Shown piece by piece: positions 52,472-60,464 of a stretch of 64,000 nucleotides of DNA (positions are counted from its first letter, which is position 1; every line of letters starts with the position of its first letter). A program made the translations under genes and the position numbers. The notes under the pieces were generated by a model, which saw only the letters and a list, made by a program, of their open reading frames with translations, searched no databases and had not been told where the DNA came from. Source of the DNA: Paenibacillus pedocola (lineage in GTDB: Bacteria; Bacillota; Bacilli; Paenibacillales; Paenibacillaceae); the NCBI RefSeq assembly GCF_031599675.1, contig NZ_CP134223.1, positions 806,001 through 870,000 of the forward strand, given 5' to 3'.

Positions 52472-53725
52472 ATGTCACATATACAAAATCAACAAGTGGT
52501 AACCAATGACACAGCAAAAGGAAGAGTAAACTGGTCTGCTGGAAGCGATTCTCAGCTGATTGAGCTGGGAGACGGCTATTATTCCGCTATAAATTACGGA
52601 TTAGGCAATGCAGGCTTCGTCATCACCGGGGAGGGCGTTGTCGTCATTGATTCTACCGTATCGGCCGCCGGAGGCGAGGCCGTTCTGGCGGAAATCCGCA
52701 AACTAACCGATTTGCCGATCCGTTACCTGATCTATACTCATGGACACGAGGATCATGTCGGGGGTGCTGCCGTTTTCAAGCGGGAAGGGGCGACCGTAAT
52801 CGGCCATACGAATGTGGCTCCGCGGTTCGACCGGTATTCCAGGCTGCGCGACCATCACGTCTCCATCAATACGCTGCAATTTCAATCCGTAGATTTTGCT
52901 GGTGATAAGCCTTCCTATGTATACCCGGATATCGCTTATGACAAAGAGTATACCTTTGAATTAGGCGGGCGGACCTTCCGGCTTGTACATGCCAAGGGGG
53001 AGACGGATGATGCTACCATTGTCTATATCCCCGAGGACAGAGTTGTATACATCGGAGATTTCATCATTTGGACGTTTCCTAACGTAGGGAATCCGAATAA
53101 GGTCCTTCGTTATGCACGGGAATGGTATGAGACATTGGACCGGGTTCTCTCCTGGCAGCCGCGGATCATTGCTCCCGGACACGGGCCAAGCCTGACGGAG
53201 CCGGGGATTATCAATAAAGCACTTCGTGATACCTCGGATGCCCTCCGGTTCCTTGAAGAACAAACGGTCATCCATATTAACAAAGGCTCATCCGAAGAGA
53301 CGGCTATACTAAATATTCAGCTGCCGGAGCATTTGGAACAAAGTCCTTTTTTAAGGCAGGTGTACGGGACCAGAGAATTTGTCATCCGCGGAATCTACCG
53401 CCGCTATACAGGTTGGTATAACGGTAATCCCACTCATCTGGCACCAGCACCTCAGGAGCAGGTAAGACAAGCGGTGCTGGAGTTAATCGGCGATGGTGCC
53501 AAGATACTGGCCAAAGCCGAAAATTTAAAAGCCAAAGGGGAGCTGCAGCTCGCCCTGCATATTGTTGATCTCCTGATCGGGGAATCCGGGAAATCAGATG
53601 AGGCACGCACACTTAAGGCCGACCTGCTCCTGGAGCTGTCCGATCGCTCCCAGAATCTGTTCTATCATAACTATTATAGAGGCAGTGCCAAGCAGCTAAA
53701 GCTTGACGCGGCGGCAATTGTGTAA
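52472..53725 (+). CDS. Alkyl sulfatase-like metallo-beta-lactamase hydrolase
   Basis: A 417-residue metal hydrolase. Motif THGHEDHVGG (ligands His90, His92, Asp94, His95) with later metal ligands in 'VHAKGETDD' and 'APGHGP' defines the MBL fold. Residues about 290-410 match the alkyl-sulfatase dimerisation domain (EFVIRGIYRRYTGWYNGNPTHLAP). Full-length SdsA1-type enzymes (about 650 residues) carry a further SCP2-like C-terminal domain, which is missing here. This enzyme group removes sulfate from alkyl esters. There is no signal peptide, so it acts inside after import. Placement between the Ssu-like transporter and a sulfatase supports sulfur scavenging. Confidence 0.85.
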   Translation: MSHIQNQQVVTNDTAKGRVNWSAGSDSQLIELGDGYYSAINYGLGNAGFVITGEGVVVIDSTVSAAGGEAVLAEIRKLTDLPIRYLIYTHGHEDHVGGAAVFKREGATVIGHTNVAPRFDRYSRLRDHHVSINTLQFQSVDFAGDKPSYVYPDIAYDKEYTFELGGRTFRLVHAKGETDDATIVYIPEDRVVYIGDFIIWTFPNVGNPNKVLRYAREWYETLDRVLSWQPRIIAPGHGPSLTEPGIINKALRDTSDALRFLEEQTVIHINKGSSEETAILNIQLPEHLEQSPFLRQVYGTREFVIRGIYRRYTGWYNGNPTHLAPAPQEQVRQAVLELIGDGAKILAKAENLKAKGELQLALHIVDLLIGESGKSDEARTLKADLLLELSDRSQNLFYHNYYRGSAKQLKLDAAAIV

Positions 53726-53756
53726 TGTCGGCCAGCTATATAAAGGAGGTGCAGCT

Positions 53757-55211
53757 ATGAGCTCCGAGCCACAAAACCTGCTGTTTATCATGTCCGATCA
53801 ACACAACCGCGATATGCTGGGCTGCAGCGGCCATCCCATAGTAAAGACTCCGAATCTGGATGAGCTTGCCCGGCAAGGGGTCTTCTTCTCGAACGCTTAC
53901 ACCAGCAGCCCGATCTGCGTCCCGGCACGTGCAAGCTTGGCCACCGGGCGTTATCCCCATACAATCGGGGCCTGGGATAATGCGGCGCCATATACCGGTG
54001 AGCAGGCCAGCTGGGGCCACCGTCTTACCGAGCAGGGCGTCCCGGTCACGACAATTGGAAAACTCCATTACCGGAATACGACGGATGATACCGGCTTCCC
54101 GGACCAACGGCTCCCTATGCATGTATCGAATGGCGTAGGAGATCTCTACACTCTGGTCAGGGAAGCGGGGATACCGATTAAGGAAACTGTCCCCCGCAAA
54201 CTGATACTGGGTGCCGGGCCTGGCGAGTCTGCCTATACCAAGTTTGACCGTGCCGTTACCAGCAGGGCTGTAAGCTATCTGAGGGAAGAAGCTTCTGCAA
54301 GCGGGAAGCCGTGGGTACTGGTTGTCTCCTATGCCTGCCCGCATTTCCCGCTGATCGCCCCCCGGGAATATTACGACTTATATCCTCTTGAGGATGTTAT
54401 ATTCCCGAAGCAATACGGACTGAATCAGCGTCCTATGCATTTTGTGCTTGAGGAGTACCGCAGGTTAAGCGGATTGGCGGATGAACTGGATGAAGCGGAC
54501 ATCAGAAAAGCGATTGCCGCCTATTATGGACTGTGCAGCTTCATGGATGCCCAAATTGGTGAAGTGTTGTCCGCTTTGCGCGAGAGCGGCCTGGATAAAA
54601 CCACACGCATTATTTATACCTCCGACCACGGGGATGCCATGGGCGAGCATGGCCTTTGGTTCAAATCGACGATGTATGAAGGCGCCGTGGGTATCCCATT
54701 CATTATTGCCGGAGCAGACCTGCCCAAAGGAACAACGGTGACGGATAATGTGTCTCTTGTCGATTGTTTCCCGACCATATTAGAATCCGCCGGAGTCCAA
54801 CTGAAAGAAGAGGACAGCGATCTTCCGGGCACTTCGCTGCTGAGGCTGGCCCGGGGAGAAGTTGCACCGAACCGGACTGTGTTCGCTGAATACCATGCTG
54901 CCGGCAGCATTACAGGGTTCTATATGCTCCGGGATGAACACTACAAATACATTCATTATGTGGATTACCCGCCCCAGCTGTTCAACCTGAAGGATGACCC
55001 GGACGAACTGGAGGACCTCGCAGGCGATCCTTCGTATGAAGATGTCATCCGCCGTTTTGAGGAGCAACTTGCCGAAATGCTGGACCCGCAGGAAATCAAT
55101 TCGAAAGCCAAAAAAGATCAGGTACGGCGGCTTAATGCTCACGGAGGACGCGAGCAGATTATTGCCCAAGGCTTCAAAGTGCCCTTTACCCCCGCCCCGG
55201 GCGTACCGTAA
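53757..55211 (+). CDS. Type I sulfatase, choline-sulfatase-like
   Basis: A 484-residue sulfatase of the alkaline phosphatase superfamily. The formylglycine motif is C54-V-P-A-R within 'SSPICVPARASLATGRYPH', and the metal site includes 'MSDQHNRDMLG' and 'YTSDHGDAMGEHGLWFKSTMYEG'. Cys at the first motif position means it needs formylglycine-generating enzyme or anSME maturase, neither of which is in the window. The start follows AAAGGAGGTGCAGCT. As last gene of the operon it likely frees sulfate from an imported ester. There is no signal peptide, so it is cytosolic. Confidence 0.9.
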   Translation: MSSEPQNLLFIMSDQHNRDMLGCSGHPIVKTPNLDELARQGVFFSNAYTSSPICVPARASLATGRYPHTIGAWDNAAPYTGEQASWGHRLTEQGVPVTTIGKLHYRNTTDDTGFPDQRLPMHVSNGVGDLYTLVREAGIPIKETVPRKLILGAGPGESAYTKFDRAVTSRAVSYLREEASASGKPWVLVVSYACPHFPLIAPREYYDLYPLEDVIFPKQYGLNQRPMHFVLEEYRRLSGLADELDEADIRKAIAAYYGLCSFMDAQIGEVLSALRESGLDKTTRIIYTSDHGDAMGEHGLWFKSTMYEGAVGIPFIIAGADLPKGTTVTDNVSLVDCFPTILESAGVQLKEEDSDLPGTSLLRLARGEVAPNRTVFAEYHAAGSITGFYMLRDEHYKYIHYVDYPPQLFNLKDDPDELEDLAGDPSYEDVIRRFEEQLAEMLDPQEINSKAKKDQVRRLNAHGGREQIIAQGFKVPFTPAPGVP

Positions 55212-55234
55212 AGAGAAGGGGTGTCTCCAAATGA

Positions 55235-55300
55235 TATGCTCCCCATATATTAGCAGGTGAAATAATAAAAACCTGTTACTGTATATGGGGAGTATTTTTT
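55235..55300 (+). terminator. Terminator of the organosulfur operon
   Basis: A long hairpin pairs GCTCCCCATATA with TATATGGGGAGT and, further in, CAGGT with ACCTG. Six T follow. Confidence 0.9.
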
Positions 55301-55404
55301 ATGGAACAATTATTATCATGTGTCGATTTTGAAGATACCGGTTCGTTGTATTTATAATGAGGTTAATAAGGGTTCCGCCTCTAAAAAAGAAGGAGGAGTT
55401 ATTT

Positions 55405-55782
55405 ATGCTGTATATGTTGATTGTCAAAGCCTCGAAGAATTCGGAAGCCGGAAAGCTTCCAAACGCTGAGCTCATTGAAGCCATGACGAAGTACAATGAG
55501 GAATTAGTTAAGGCTGGCGTGCGGGTTGCGGCTAAGGGACTTCATCCAAGTTCAAATGGGATTCGCTTTTCGTTTCCGAAACCAGGGGAGAAGCCGGTGG
55601 TAACGGATGGCCCATTTACGGAATCGAAAGAAATAATTGCCGGGTTCATTCTGATTGATGTGAAGTCAAGGGAAGAAGCCATCGAGTGGGCCATGCGGAT
55701 GCCAGATCCGCAAGGAGATGGGGAAGGTGAGATTGAATTGCGTCAAGTATTTGAGGTGCCAGAGCTGATGGAGCTGGATTAA
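55405..55782 (+). CDS. YciI-like (DGPF) protein
   Basis: A 125-residue protein of the YCII-related family, recognised by VTDGPFTESKEIIAGF and the C-terminal 'ELRQVFEVPEL'. The fold is a ferredoxin-like dimer; in many genomes the gene sits beside ECF sigma factors, but not here. The ATG follows AAGGAGGAGTTATTT. It is a single gene with its own terminator. No activity is established. Confidence 0.9.
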   Translation: MLYMLIVKASKNSEAGKLPNAELIEAMTKYNEELVKAGVRVAAKGLHPSSNGIRFSFPKPGEKPVVTDGPFTESKEIIAGFILIDVKSREEAIEWAMRMPDPQGDGEGEIELRQVFEVPELMELD

Positions 55783-55871
55783 GTGGAATAGGATAAAACT
55801 ATCCAAGAGCAGTTTGCCGACGTAGCAGCTGTTCTTCTGTCGTTAAGCTACCGGTGAACAAACAATATCGG

Positions 55872-55906
55872 CAGACCGCAGCTTGAGACATGAGCGGTCT
55901 GTTTTG
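55872..55906 (+). terminator. Terminator of the YciI-like gene
   Basis: Arms CAGACCGC/GCGGTCTG followed by TTTTGC. Confidence 0.7.
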
Positions 55907-55975
55907 CTGTGTAACGCGGGCTATACCCTAAGATTCATGCTATAGTTAGTCCGAATAGCTTGTTTCTCAATATAT

Positions 55976-56647
55976 ATGAAAAAGATGGTGGCCATGCAGA
56001 TTCAACTCGAAGATCAAACTTTTACCCTAAGTGTCCAATACAGTAAACGCAAAAAAATATCCCTGCAAATCGATGGAGCAGGCCGGATCACCGTGAAGGC
56101 TCCGAAGGGGACAACCGAAGAAGTAATTCTAAGTGCAGTTCAGGGGCACAGCGGATGGATTATGGAGAAGCTGCGCGAACAGGCCGCGGCCCGGCAGGTA
56201 CCCAAGGCGAAGGAATATCAGGAGGAGGGCAGCTTTCTGTACCTCGGCAAGGAGTTCCCGCTGCATGAACTGATTACAACCGGTGAGCGGGATGCCGAGG
56301 CGCTGAAGCTGGAGCTGAAGAAGTTCTATTTTGCCAGCCTGAAGAAAATAGTGGCGGAGCGGATGCCCCGGTATCAGGCCGTACTGAAGGTAAAACCGAA
56401 GTCGTTCGAGATCGTAGAGTCACGGACCAAGTGGGGGAGCTGCAGCAGCGATAAGAAGCTGACCTTCAATTACCGGCTTGCGATGGCTCCGCCCGAGGTT
56501 ATTGATTATGTGATTATCCATGAGCTGTGCCATCTGCTGCATATGAATCATGACCGGTCCTTTTGGCGGCGGCTCGGAAGTGTTATGCCGGATTACAAAA
56601 GACAGGAAGAATTTCTGGCCCGATTCGGTCAGTTTATGACGCTCTGA
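55976..56647 (+). CDS. YgjP-like zinc metallopeptidase
   Basis: A 223-residue protein of the YgjP/DUF45 metallopeptidase family. The zinc motif is HELCHLLHMNH (about residue 182), preceded by the family signature 'RTKWGSCSSDKKLTFNYRL'. The N-terminal part has the usual 'KRKKISLQIDGAGRITVKAP'. The start is uncertain: ATGs at 55976, 55985 and 55994 are all in frame and none has a strong ribosome site. Its end overlaps the convergent methyltransferase gene by 19 bases. The protein substrate is unknown. Confidence 0.85.
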   Translation: MKKMVAMQIQLEDQTFTLSVQYSKRKKISLQIDGAGRITVKAPKGTTEEVILSAVQGHSGWIMEKLREQAAARQVPKAKEYQEEGSFLYLGKEFPLHELITTGERDAEALKLELKKFYFASLKKIVAERMPRYQAVLKVKPKSFEIVESRTKWGSCSSDKKLTFNYRLAMAPPEVIDYVIIHELCHLLHMNHDRSFWRRLGSVMPDYKRQEEFLARFGQFMTL

Positions 56648-57360
56648 GCTGCCAAGAACAAAAACAAGGGGATCCGCCGTCTTCGCTCATAGGTTTCCTC
56701 ACTAATAAAATATTTGCGCTGGGGATTAGACTCTCTTAAGTTGTGGACGGCAAATCCCGCTTGCTGCAATGCGCTGTAATAATTCTCAATGGTGCGGTGG
56801 TACTTGTAGACGGTGCCGCCCAGCCATTGCTGCTCACGGTAGCCCTCCATAAAATAATTGTCCACGGTCCAGTTGGTCCGCATCCCGGAAGTTTGCAGGG
56901 TTGATGTAATAACCGGGTGTTCTACAGAGAAAACAAGCTTTCCGCCCGGCTTCAAGGTCCGGTGAATGTTCCGGAACAGACTGCTTATATCCTCGATATA
57001 ATGAATAGCCAGCCGGGAGATTACGAGATCAAAGCTGTCCTCTGGATATTCCCACTCCTCCATAGAAGTCTGAATAACTTTGCCCCGGGACCCGTCCAGT
57101 ATTTCCGAAGCAAGCTCCGCCATATTACCCGAGCCTTCAATTCCGGTATATTCCGCACAGCCCAAATGAAACAGATCCTTAGAGAACTTGGCATCTCCGC
57201 AGCCTAAGTCTAGAATGCTGAAGCCTGTAACATCTCCGATAAGTTCACAGATCACGGGTTTCTCCAGCGTATCGTTTGCATTTTCCTGCCAGTTCCGGCG
57301 CTCTATGTATTTCTCCAAATTAGCATCGTTATCGTAAAAGTCAGACCCTTTATAGCTCAT
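56629..57360 (-). CDS. Class I SAM-dependent methyltransferase
   Basis: A 243-residue methyltransferase. The SAM-binding motif I is ILDLGCGDAKFSKDL (about 49-63), and 'DLVISRLAIHYIEDI' and 'LKPGGKLVFSVEHPV' are the later Rossmann motifs. It resembles small-molecule (ubiquinone/menaquinone-type or tellurite-resistance-like) methyltransferases; the acceptor is unknown. The start follows GGGAGGTTAATT. The 3' end overlaps the convergent peptidase gene. Confidence 0.85.
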   Translation of the reverse strand: MSYKGSDFYDNDANLEKYIERRNWQENANDTLEKPVICELIGDVTGFSILDLGCGDAKFSKDLFHLGCAEYTGIEGSGNMAELASEILDGSRGKVIQTSMEEWEYPEDSFDLVISRLAIHYIEDISSLFRNIHRTLKPGGKLVFSVEHPVITSTLQTSGMRTNWTVDNYFMEGYREQQWLGGTVYKYHRTIENYYSALQQAGFAVHNLRESNPQRKYFISEETYERRRRIPLFLFLAAQSVIN

Positions 57361-57402
57361 AATTAACCTCCCGGGGATTCTGTCTGAATTTTTCCTTCTA
57401 TT

Positions 57403-57456
57403 ATAAGTGCTGCATTAATACGCCACATCATAAGTACTGCATTAATACTCCACGCC
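57403..57456 (+). repeat. 27-bp tandem duplication at a gene end
   Basis: Two copies start at 57403 and 57430 (ATAAGTRCTGCATTAATAC core, two internal differences). The second copy contains the stop codon and last codons of the GNAT gene, so the first is a duplicate of the gene's 3' end. Confidence 0.7.
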
Positions 57457-58026
57457 CCGCACCTTGGCAAAAATCATGGTATCCCGCAGCTTGCCATCCA
57501 CATCACATTTGTCATTTCGCAGAATACCTTCCAGTGTAAAGCCGGAACGTTCGGCAACCCGTGCGCTAGGCGTATTGCGTGTGTCGCAACGGATTTCAAT
57601 CCGGTTCGCATGCAGCTCTTGAACGGCATAATTCGTAATCGCGTGGACCGCCTCCGTGATATAGCCCTGTCTGCTGTAAGAGGAGCGGACCCAATAGCCG
57701 ATTTCAAATTTCCGCGTCTGCCAGTCAATCCGGTGCAGGCCGCTGCTGCCTATGAGTTCCCCGGAGGTTTTGTGTAACAGGAGGAGTCTAAGGTCTTTAC
57801 GCTCCAGGAACTCCAGTCGGGATTTTCTAATAATGGCTTCGGCTTGTTCAGGCGTAGGGAGCAGCCTGGCCCAAGGCATCCAGGGACGCAGTTCATCAAG
57901 GCTTTCCAGTACCGCTGTATTCACAGCAGCCCCGTCTCCCCATAAGGGCGCCCTTATCAGGAGCCGTTCACTTTCGAAGCTTTCCGGAAAAGATAACAGA
58001 ATAGGATGGGCAACAGCATTTTCCAT
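57442..58026 (-). CDS. RimJ/RimL-type GNAT acetyltransferase
   Basis: A 194-residue acetyltransferase of the ribosomal-protein-serine/alanine type. It starts 'FESERLLIRAPLWGD', has the acetyl-CoA segment 'SSYSRQGYITEAVHAITNYA' and ends with 'NTPSARVAERSGFTLEGILRN'. The start follows TTAGGAGGCTGATTC. The target may be a ribosomal protein N-terminus or a small molecule. It is divergent from the lasso peptide cluster. Confidence 0.85.
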   Translation of the reverse strand: MENAVAHPILLSFPESFESERLLIRAPLWGDGAAVNTAVLESLDELRPWMPWARLLPTPEQAEAIIRKSRLEFLERKDLRLLLLHKTSGELIGSSGLHRIDWQTRKFEIGYWVRSSYSRQGYITEAVHAITNYAVQELHANRIEIRCDTRNTPSARVAERSGFTLEGILRNDKCDVDGKLRDTMIFAKVRGVEY

Positions 58027-58229
58027 AGAATCAGCCTCCTAAAAAATATTAACAATAACATATCATGTAAAATACACGACTGTACATGAAGAAAAATCTG
58101 TACGACTATTTCGGCCTGTCTGTATACCACATAAGTGCACTCAGGTCAATACGCTAAAGGATAACGAAATTTACTCCTTGGTGTAATTCACATTCAGCAG
58201 CAAGCGCGTTATCTTATATAGTAAGAAAT

Positions 58230-58245
58230 GTTCTTTATAAAGAAC
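58230..58245. promoter_or_regulatory. Perfect palindrome before the lasso cluster
   Basis: GTTCTTTATAAAGAAC reads the same on both strands. It lies 5 bp before the ribosome site GGTGGAGG and 20 bp before the cyclase start codon, 8 bp after a TATAGT (58217-58222) that may be the -10. This is where a repressor would sit to block the start of transcription. The regulator is unknown. Confidence 0.55.
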
Positions 58246-58265
58246 CAACAGGTGGAGGCCTTCCT

Positions 58266-60197
58266 ATGAGTGCAATCGCCGGTATCTACCATCTACAGCA
58301 GCATAATTTGGACCCTGAGCAGGGACCGGATTTGATGAAGCAGCTTAACCGTTACCCGGCTGACGATGCCAGGGGCTGGCAGAGTAAGAGTGTTTTTCTC
58401 GGATGCCGGTCACAGTGGATTACACCACAATCTATAAATGAGCAACTGCCTTACTATGATCCCGAGCGGAAACTGGCCATTACAGCTGATGCGATCATTG
58501 ATAATAGAAGTGAATTATTAAATACACTGCGCGTACCCGCCCCAGACAGGGAATCTATACCCGATAGTCTGCTGATCCTGCTGGCTTATGAGAAGTGGGG
58601 GGAGCAGGCACCGGTATATCTGGTGGGTGATTTTGCATTTATGATCTGGGATGAGCGGCAGCATAAACTGTTTGGGGCAAGGGATTTCTCCGGCAACCGG
58701 ACGCTTTATTTCCACAGATCCCAGAGCAGCTTTACTTTCTGCACAGTTATTCATCCGCTGCTGTCGCTGGCGGGTGTGGGGAATGAACTAAGCGAACAAT
58801 GGGTTTCTGAATTTTTGGCGATTCCGAATAGAGTAGATGCTACGGACTGCTTCTCGACAGTGTACCGGTCGATCGAACAGCTCCCTCCTTCACATTCTAT
58901 CTCCATAACCGGAGGGAACATCACCTTCTCCCGTTATTGCACACTGCTAGCGCCTCCGGAATTGCGTCTTAGCTCCAATGGGGAATATGAAGAGGCTTTC
59001 CGTGAAGTCTTCGGACGGGCAGTGAAGGACCGGCTTCGCACCCACTTGGCAGCAGGGGCTAACTTAAGCGGCGGACTGGATTCCGGCTCTGTCGTCAGCT
59101 TCGCAGCTGAAGAACTCCGGCACCGCGGCCGGCCACTCTATACGTTCAGTTCTTATCCTGTAGACGGCTTTGCCGGATTCAATCTCGGGAAAAGGGTTGC
59201 TGATGAACGTCCCTACATTCAGGAGACGATCGATTATGTAGGAAACATTCAGCCCAGTCTGCTGAACTTTCCCGAACGCAGCCCGTACAGTGAGATTGAT
59301 GAGTGGCTGGATATCATGGAGATGCCGTATAAATTTATCGAAAATTCCTACTGGCTGAAGGGAATCTATGAGCAGGCACAGCAGAAGGACATAGGCGTGC
59401 TGCTCAGTGGACAAAGAGGCAACTGGAGTATTTCCTGGGGACCCGCTCTGGATTATCAGGCTAAGCTGATCCGTGAATTCCGGTGGCTTACCTTTTATCG
59501 TGAGAACAAGGGCTATACCCAGTCCATGGAGGCGAACCGCCGGAAGGTGCTGCAGATTGTCGGCAAAAAAGCTTTCCCTTCACTAGGCAGACTGCTGCCC
59601 CGCCAGCAGGAGACGGTCCCTGAGCTGATTGATCCCGGCTTCGCCAAGCGGACGGAAGTGCATGAACGGCTCCGGGAATTCAATGGGCCCGTGGGCGCTT
59701 CTTCGCCGACTGTCTATGATATCCGAAGGAAACATTTCGAACAGCCGCATATCTGGAATGTTAACGGAACAGTCGCCACTAAGCTGTCGCTTAAATACCG
59801 GATATGGGACCGGGATCCGACGAATGATCTGCGAGTCATCCGTTTCTGCCTGTCTGTTCCGGAAGAACAGTACGTTCAGAACGGGGTAGACCGCTCGCTG
59901 ATCCGCCGTGCGATGGCGGGCCGGTTGCCGGATAACGTCAGGCTGAACCGGAAGCGGCGCGGAGTGCAGGGGGCGGATGGTATCCACCGGATGATTCCGC
60001 AGTGGGGCGCCTTTCTGAGCGAGCTCCGGGAAATGACTCAGGATGCCCGCGCAGCTGCCTATTTGAATAGTGCCGGGCTCGCCGGATGTTTGGACCGGCT
60101 GGGTAGTGAGCCCGCACCAAGCTTGATCTTTAATGCGGATTTTCGCCTTTTGACACGCGGACTTGTCTTTTACCGTTTCTTGAAGCGTCTGTCTTAA
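58266..60197 (+). CDS. Lasso peptide cyclase (asparagine synthetase-like, PadeC type)
   Basis: A 643-residue asparagine synthetase B homologue that would adenylate the side chain of the core Asp9 and join it to the new N-terminus. The ATP pyrophosphatase loop is LSGGLDSGS (Ser268 region). The N-terminal glutaminase-like domain begins MSAIAGIYHLQ: the catalytic Cys2 of true asparagine synthetases is Ser, so no ammonia is made, in line with a macrolactam synthetase. The start follows GGTGGAGGCCTTCC. The precursor gene begins 29 bp after the stop. The order C-A-K-B1-B2-D resembles the paeninodin family of Paenibacillus. Confidence 0.9.
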   Translation: MSAIAGIYHLQQHNLDPEQGPDLMKQLNRYPADDARGWQSKSVFLGCRSQWITPQSINEQLPYYDPERKLAITADAIIDNRSELLNTLRVPAPDRESIPDSLLILLAYEKWGEQAPVYLVGDFAFMIWDERQHKLFGARDFSGNRTLYFHRSQSSFTFCTVIHPLLSLAGVGNELSEQWVSEFLAIPNRVDATDCFSTVYRSIEQLPPSHSISITGGNITFSRYCTLLAPPELRLSSNGEYEEAFREVFGRAVKDRLRTHLAAGANLSGGLDSGSVVSFAAEELRHRGRPLYTFSSYPVDGFAGFNLGKRVADERPYIQETIDYVGNIQPSLLNFPERSPYSEIDEWLDIMEMPYKFIENSYWLKGIYEQAQQKDIGVLLSGQRGNWSISWGPALDYQAKLIREFRWLTFYRENKGYTQSMEANRRKVLQIVGKKAFPSLGRLLPRQQETVPELIDPGFAKRTEVHERLREFNGPVGASSPTVYDIRRKHFEQPHIWNVNGTVATKLSLKYRIWDRDPTNDLRVIRFCLSVPEEQYVQNGVDRSLIRRAMAGRLPDNVRLNRKRRGVQGADGIHRMIPQWGAFLSELREMTQDARAAAYLNSAGLAGCLDRLGSEPAPSLIFNADFRLLTRGLVFYRFLKRLS

Positions 60198-60226
60198 TGA
60201 AGATCGCCTGAAAGGGGGTGACAAAC

Positions 60227-60352
60227 ATGAAAAAGGAATACAGCAAGCCTGCTTTGGAAGTGCTCGACGTGAAGATGACTATGGCTGGACCCGGAATAGC
60301 TATTGCCGACTCCTTCCAAGATGATCCGGATGAGATCGTACATTATTCCTAA
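60227..60352 (+). CDS. Lasso peptide precursor, paeninodin-like
   Basis: A 41-residue precursor too short for routine gene finding. The leader MKKEYSKPALEVLDVKMTM has the recognition pattern Y5-P8-L10-D14 bound by the PqqD-like B1 protein and the conserved Thr at position -2. The core is 22 residues: AGPGIAIAD, predicted to form a 9-residue ring from Ala1 to Asp9, then SFQDDPDEIVHYS as loop and tail. The tail ends in Ser22, the residue that the paeninodin kinase phosphorylates. Ribosome site AAAGGGGGTG is very strong. As I recall it, the paeninodin core also starts AGPG and shares FQ.DPDE.VHY, but the ring interior differs. Confidence 0.92.
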   Translation: MKKEYSKPALEVLDVKMTMAGPGIAIADSFQDDPDEIVHYS

Positions 60353-60370
60353 AATTTTGTGGTTCGCGCG

Positions 60371-60409
60371 GCCCTCATCCCCCTGTGCTTGCTGGAGGGG
60401 GATCAGGGC
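60371..60409 (+). terminator. Strong hairpin between precursor and kinase genes
   Basis: GCCCT-C-ATCCCCCT pairs with AGGGGGAT-C-AGGGC. The following TATTTCC is a weak T-tract. It likely acts as a leaky terminator or 3' stabiliser, letting the cell make more precursor than downstream enzymes. Confidence 0.65.
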
Positions 60410-60464
60410 TATTTCCATCATCCGGACTATTCCGGGTGACAAATTGGCTTAGGGAGGGAATCTG

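Noticed and set aside
58063..58089. Inverted arms TCATGTA/TACATGA between the GNAT gene and the lasso cluster
   Set aside because: The spacer is 13 bases and the site is far from any recognised promoter box; chance is likely in AT-rich DNA.
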